Shown here piece after piece: positions 58,883-59,188 of a DNA stretch of 59,188 nt. Origin of the DNA: a bacterium (lineage in GTDB: Bacteria; SAR324; XYD2-FULL-50-16); NCBI GenBank assembly GCA_018830885.1, contig JAHJRI010000234.1, forward strand, positions 1 through 59,188. The letters are read 5' to 3'. A model generated the notes under the pieces. It saw nothing but the letters and a program-made list of their open reading frames with translations. It searched no databases and had not been told where the DNA came from. Numbering within the stretch: position 1 is the first letter of the stretch; each line of letters opens with the position of its first letter. Position numbers and translations under genes: made by a program.

Positions 58883-59188
58883 GGCGGTGTCTCTCAATAT
58901 CGGGTTTTGAATACAGGGCACCCTGATTAAATGGAACTCAGCCAACATCAAAGGGTTGAAGGGAATCGTGCGTTTCCTGAAAGATCAACCCTTTGGTGCA
59001 GTAAGTCCGATCGTTTTAATGAATCAGGGTGCCCAAAAGGGAACATGGGATTGGCAGCGCTTGTGCAACGACACGATATAACCAATCCCCTTTGGATGAC
59101 AAGGACCAGAAATTCTATGGCACCCGGTGGGTCTTGATCGCTTCCTTCATCGCCTTTGCATTGACAGGCGGCTCCGGATATCCGGGCT
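58883..59188. other. Right-end intergenic region
   Basis: No gene is seen in the last 306 bases. The main content is the palindromic element at 58916-59034. A gene on the minus strand may begin or end beyond 59188, but nothing can be supported here. Confidence 0.5.
58916..59034. repeat. Nested palindromic element, family member 2
   Basis: Outer inverted repeats GGGCACCCTGATT (58916-58928) and AATCAGGGTGCCC (59022-59034) are perfect over 13 bases. Inner inverted repeats CAAAGGGTTGA (58949-58959) and TCAACCCTTTG (58985-58995) are perfect over 11 bases. Segment 58962-58999 matches the minus strand of 30312-30349 at 28 of 38 positions. The arms differ between copies yet still pair. No target-site duplication is obvious. 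Confidence 0.75.

Noticed and set aside
1-59188. tRNA, rRNA, CRISPR arrays, IS transposases, integrases
   Set aside because: None could be recognised on either strand.

Overview
The window (59,188 bases, roughly 50-55 % G+C by eye) looks like chromosomal DNA of an anaerobic Desulfobacterota (deltaproteobacterial) bacterium. Signs are an Hmc-type 16-haem transmembrane redox complex, sigma-54 regulators with Cys-containing PAS domains, a NifS/NifU pair, a 2-hydroxyacyl-CoA-dehydratase-like pair and many c-type cytochromes. No rRNA, tRNA, CRISPR array, phage or IS transposase gene was seen. The assignment to phylum is an inference from gene content.

Region 1 (1-9,500): a leftward hmcA-hmcB-hmcC run (the last gene is cut by the window edge), a 71-residue small protein, a sigma-54 activator and a PAS histidine kinase, then rightward a paralogue of the small protein and two single-domain response regulators. 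The two small-protein genes point away from the regulator pair. Each has a sigma-54 (-24/-12) promoter, and about 180 bp upstream of each lies a 45-bp element that is 80 % identical between the two sides. This is a mirror-image regulatory cassette.

Region 2 (9,500-19,100): bacteriohemerythrin; cysE, nifS and nifU on the minus strand (cysteine supply and Fe-S assembly); then a Cache-domain histidine kinase with a NarL-type regulator, a DUF2249-hemerythrin protein, a DUF2249 protein and an NnrS-like membrane protein, together suggesting NO or oxygen sensing and protection.

Region 3 (19,200-30,200, minus strand): a TonB/ExbD/ExbB energising system, a TauE/SafE-DsbD-like membrane protein, an HgdC-like ATPase activator with an HgdB-like (double-cubane-type) partner, a NapH-type membrane ferredoxin, a His-rich exported protein with a DUF4198-like domain, a TonB-dependent receptor, a NosL-like lipoprotein and a DUF2946-like Cys-rich protein. 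It reads as an outer-membrane import and reductive processing system for a metal complex, with copper favoured and corrinoid the alternative. This is the best candidate for an undescribed system.

Region 4 (30,880-55,820, plus strand): a complete alternative complex III (actABCDEF plus a small membrane protein) directly followed by a nitrous oxide reductase supercluster. The latter holds a Sec-exported (clade II type) nosZ, two unusual cytochromes c, a NosB-like protein, nosD, nosF, nosY, a TlpA-like thioredoxin, three NosL paralogues, a second ABC transporter (FtsX/LolD type) with a CPxC membrane protein, nosG, nosH and a small cytochrome c. The implied chain is quinol to ActABCDEF (and/or NosGH) to cytochromes c to NosZ, with copper delivered by the NosL, TlpA and Sco proteins and the ABC systems.

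Region 5 (55,820-59,188): Sco, an exported pentapeptide-repeat protein, a hydroxyacid-oxoacid transhydrogenase-like iron alcohol dehydrogenase, and a palindromic element related to one upstream of actA. All functions are read from motifs and gene order; no database search was possible.
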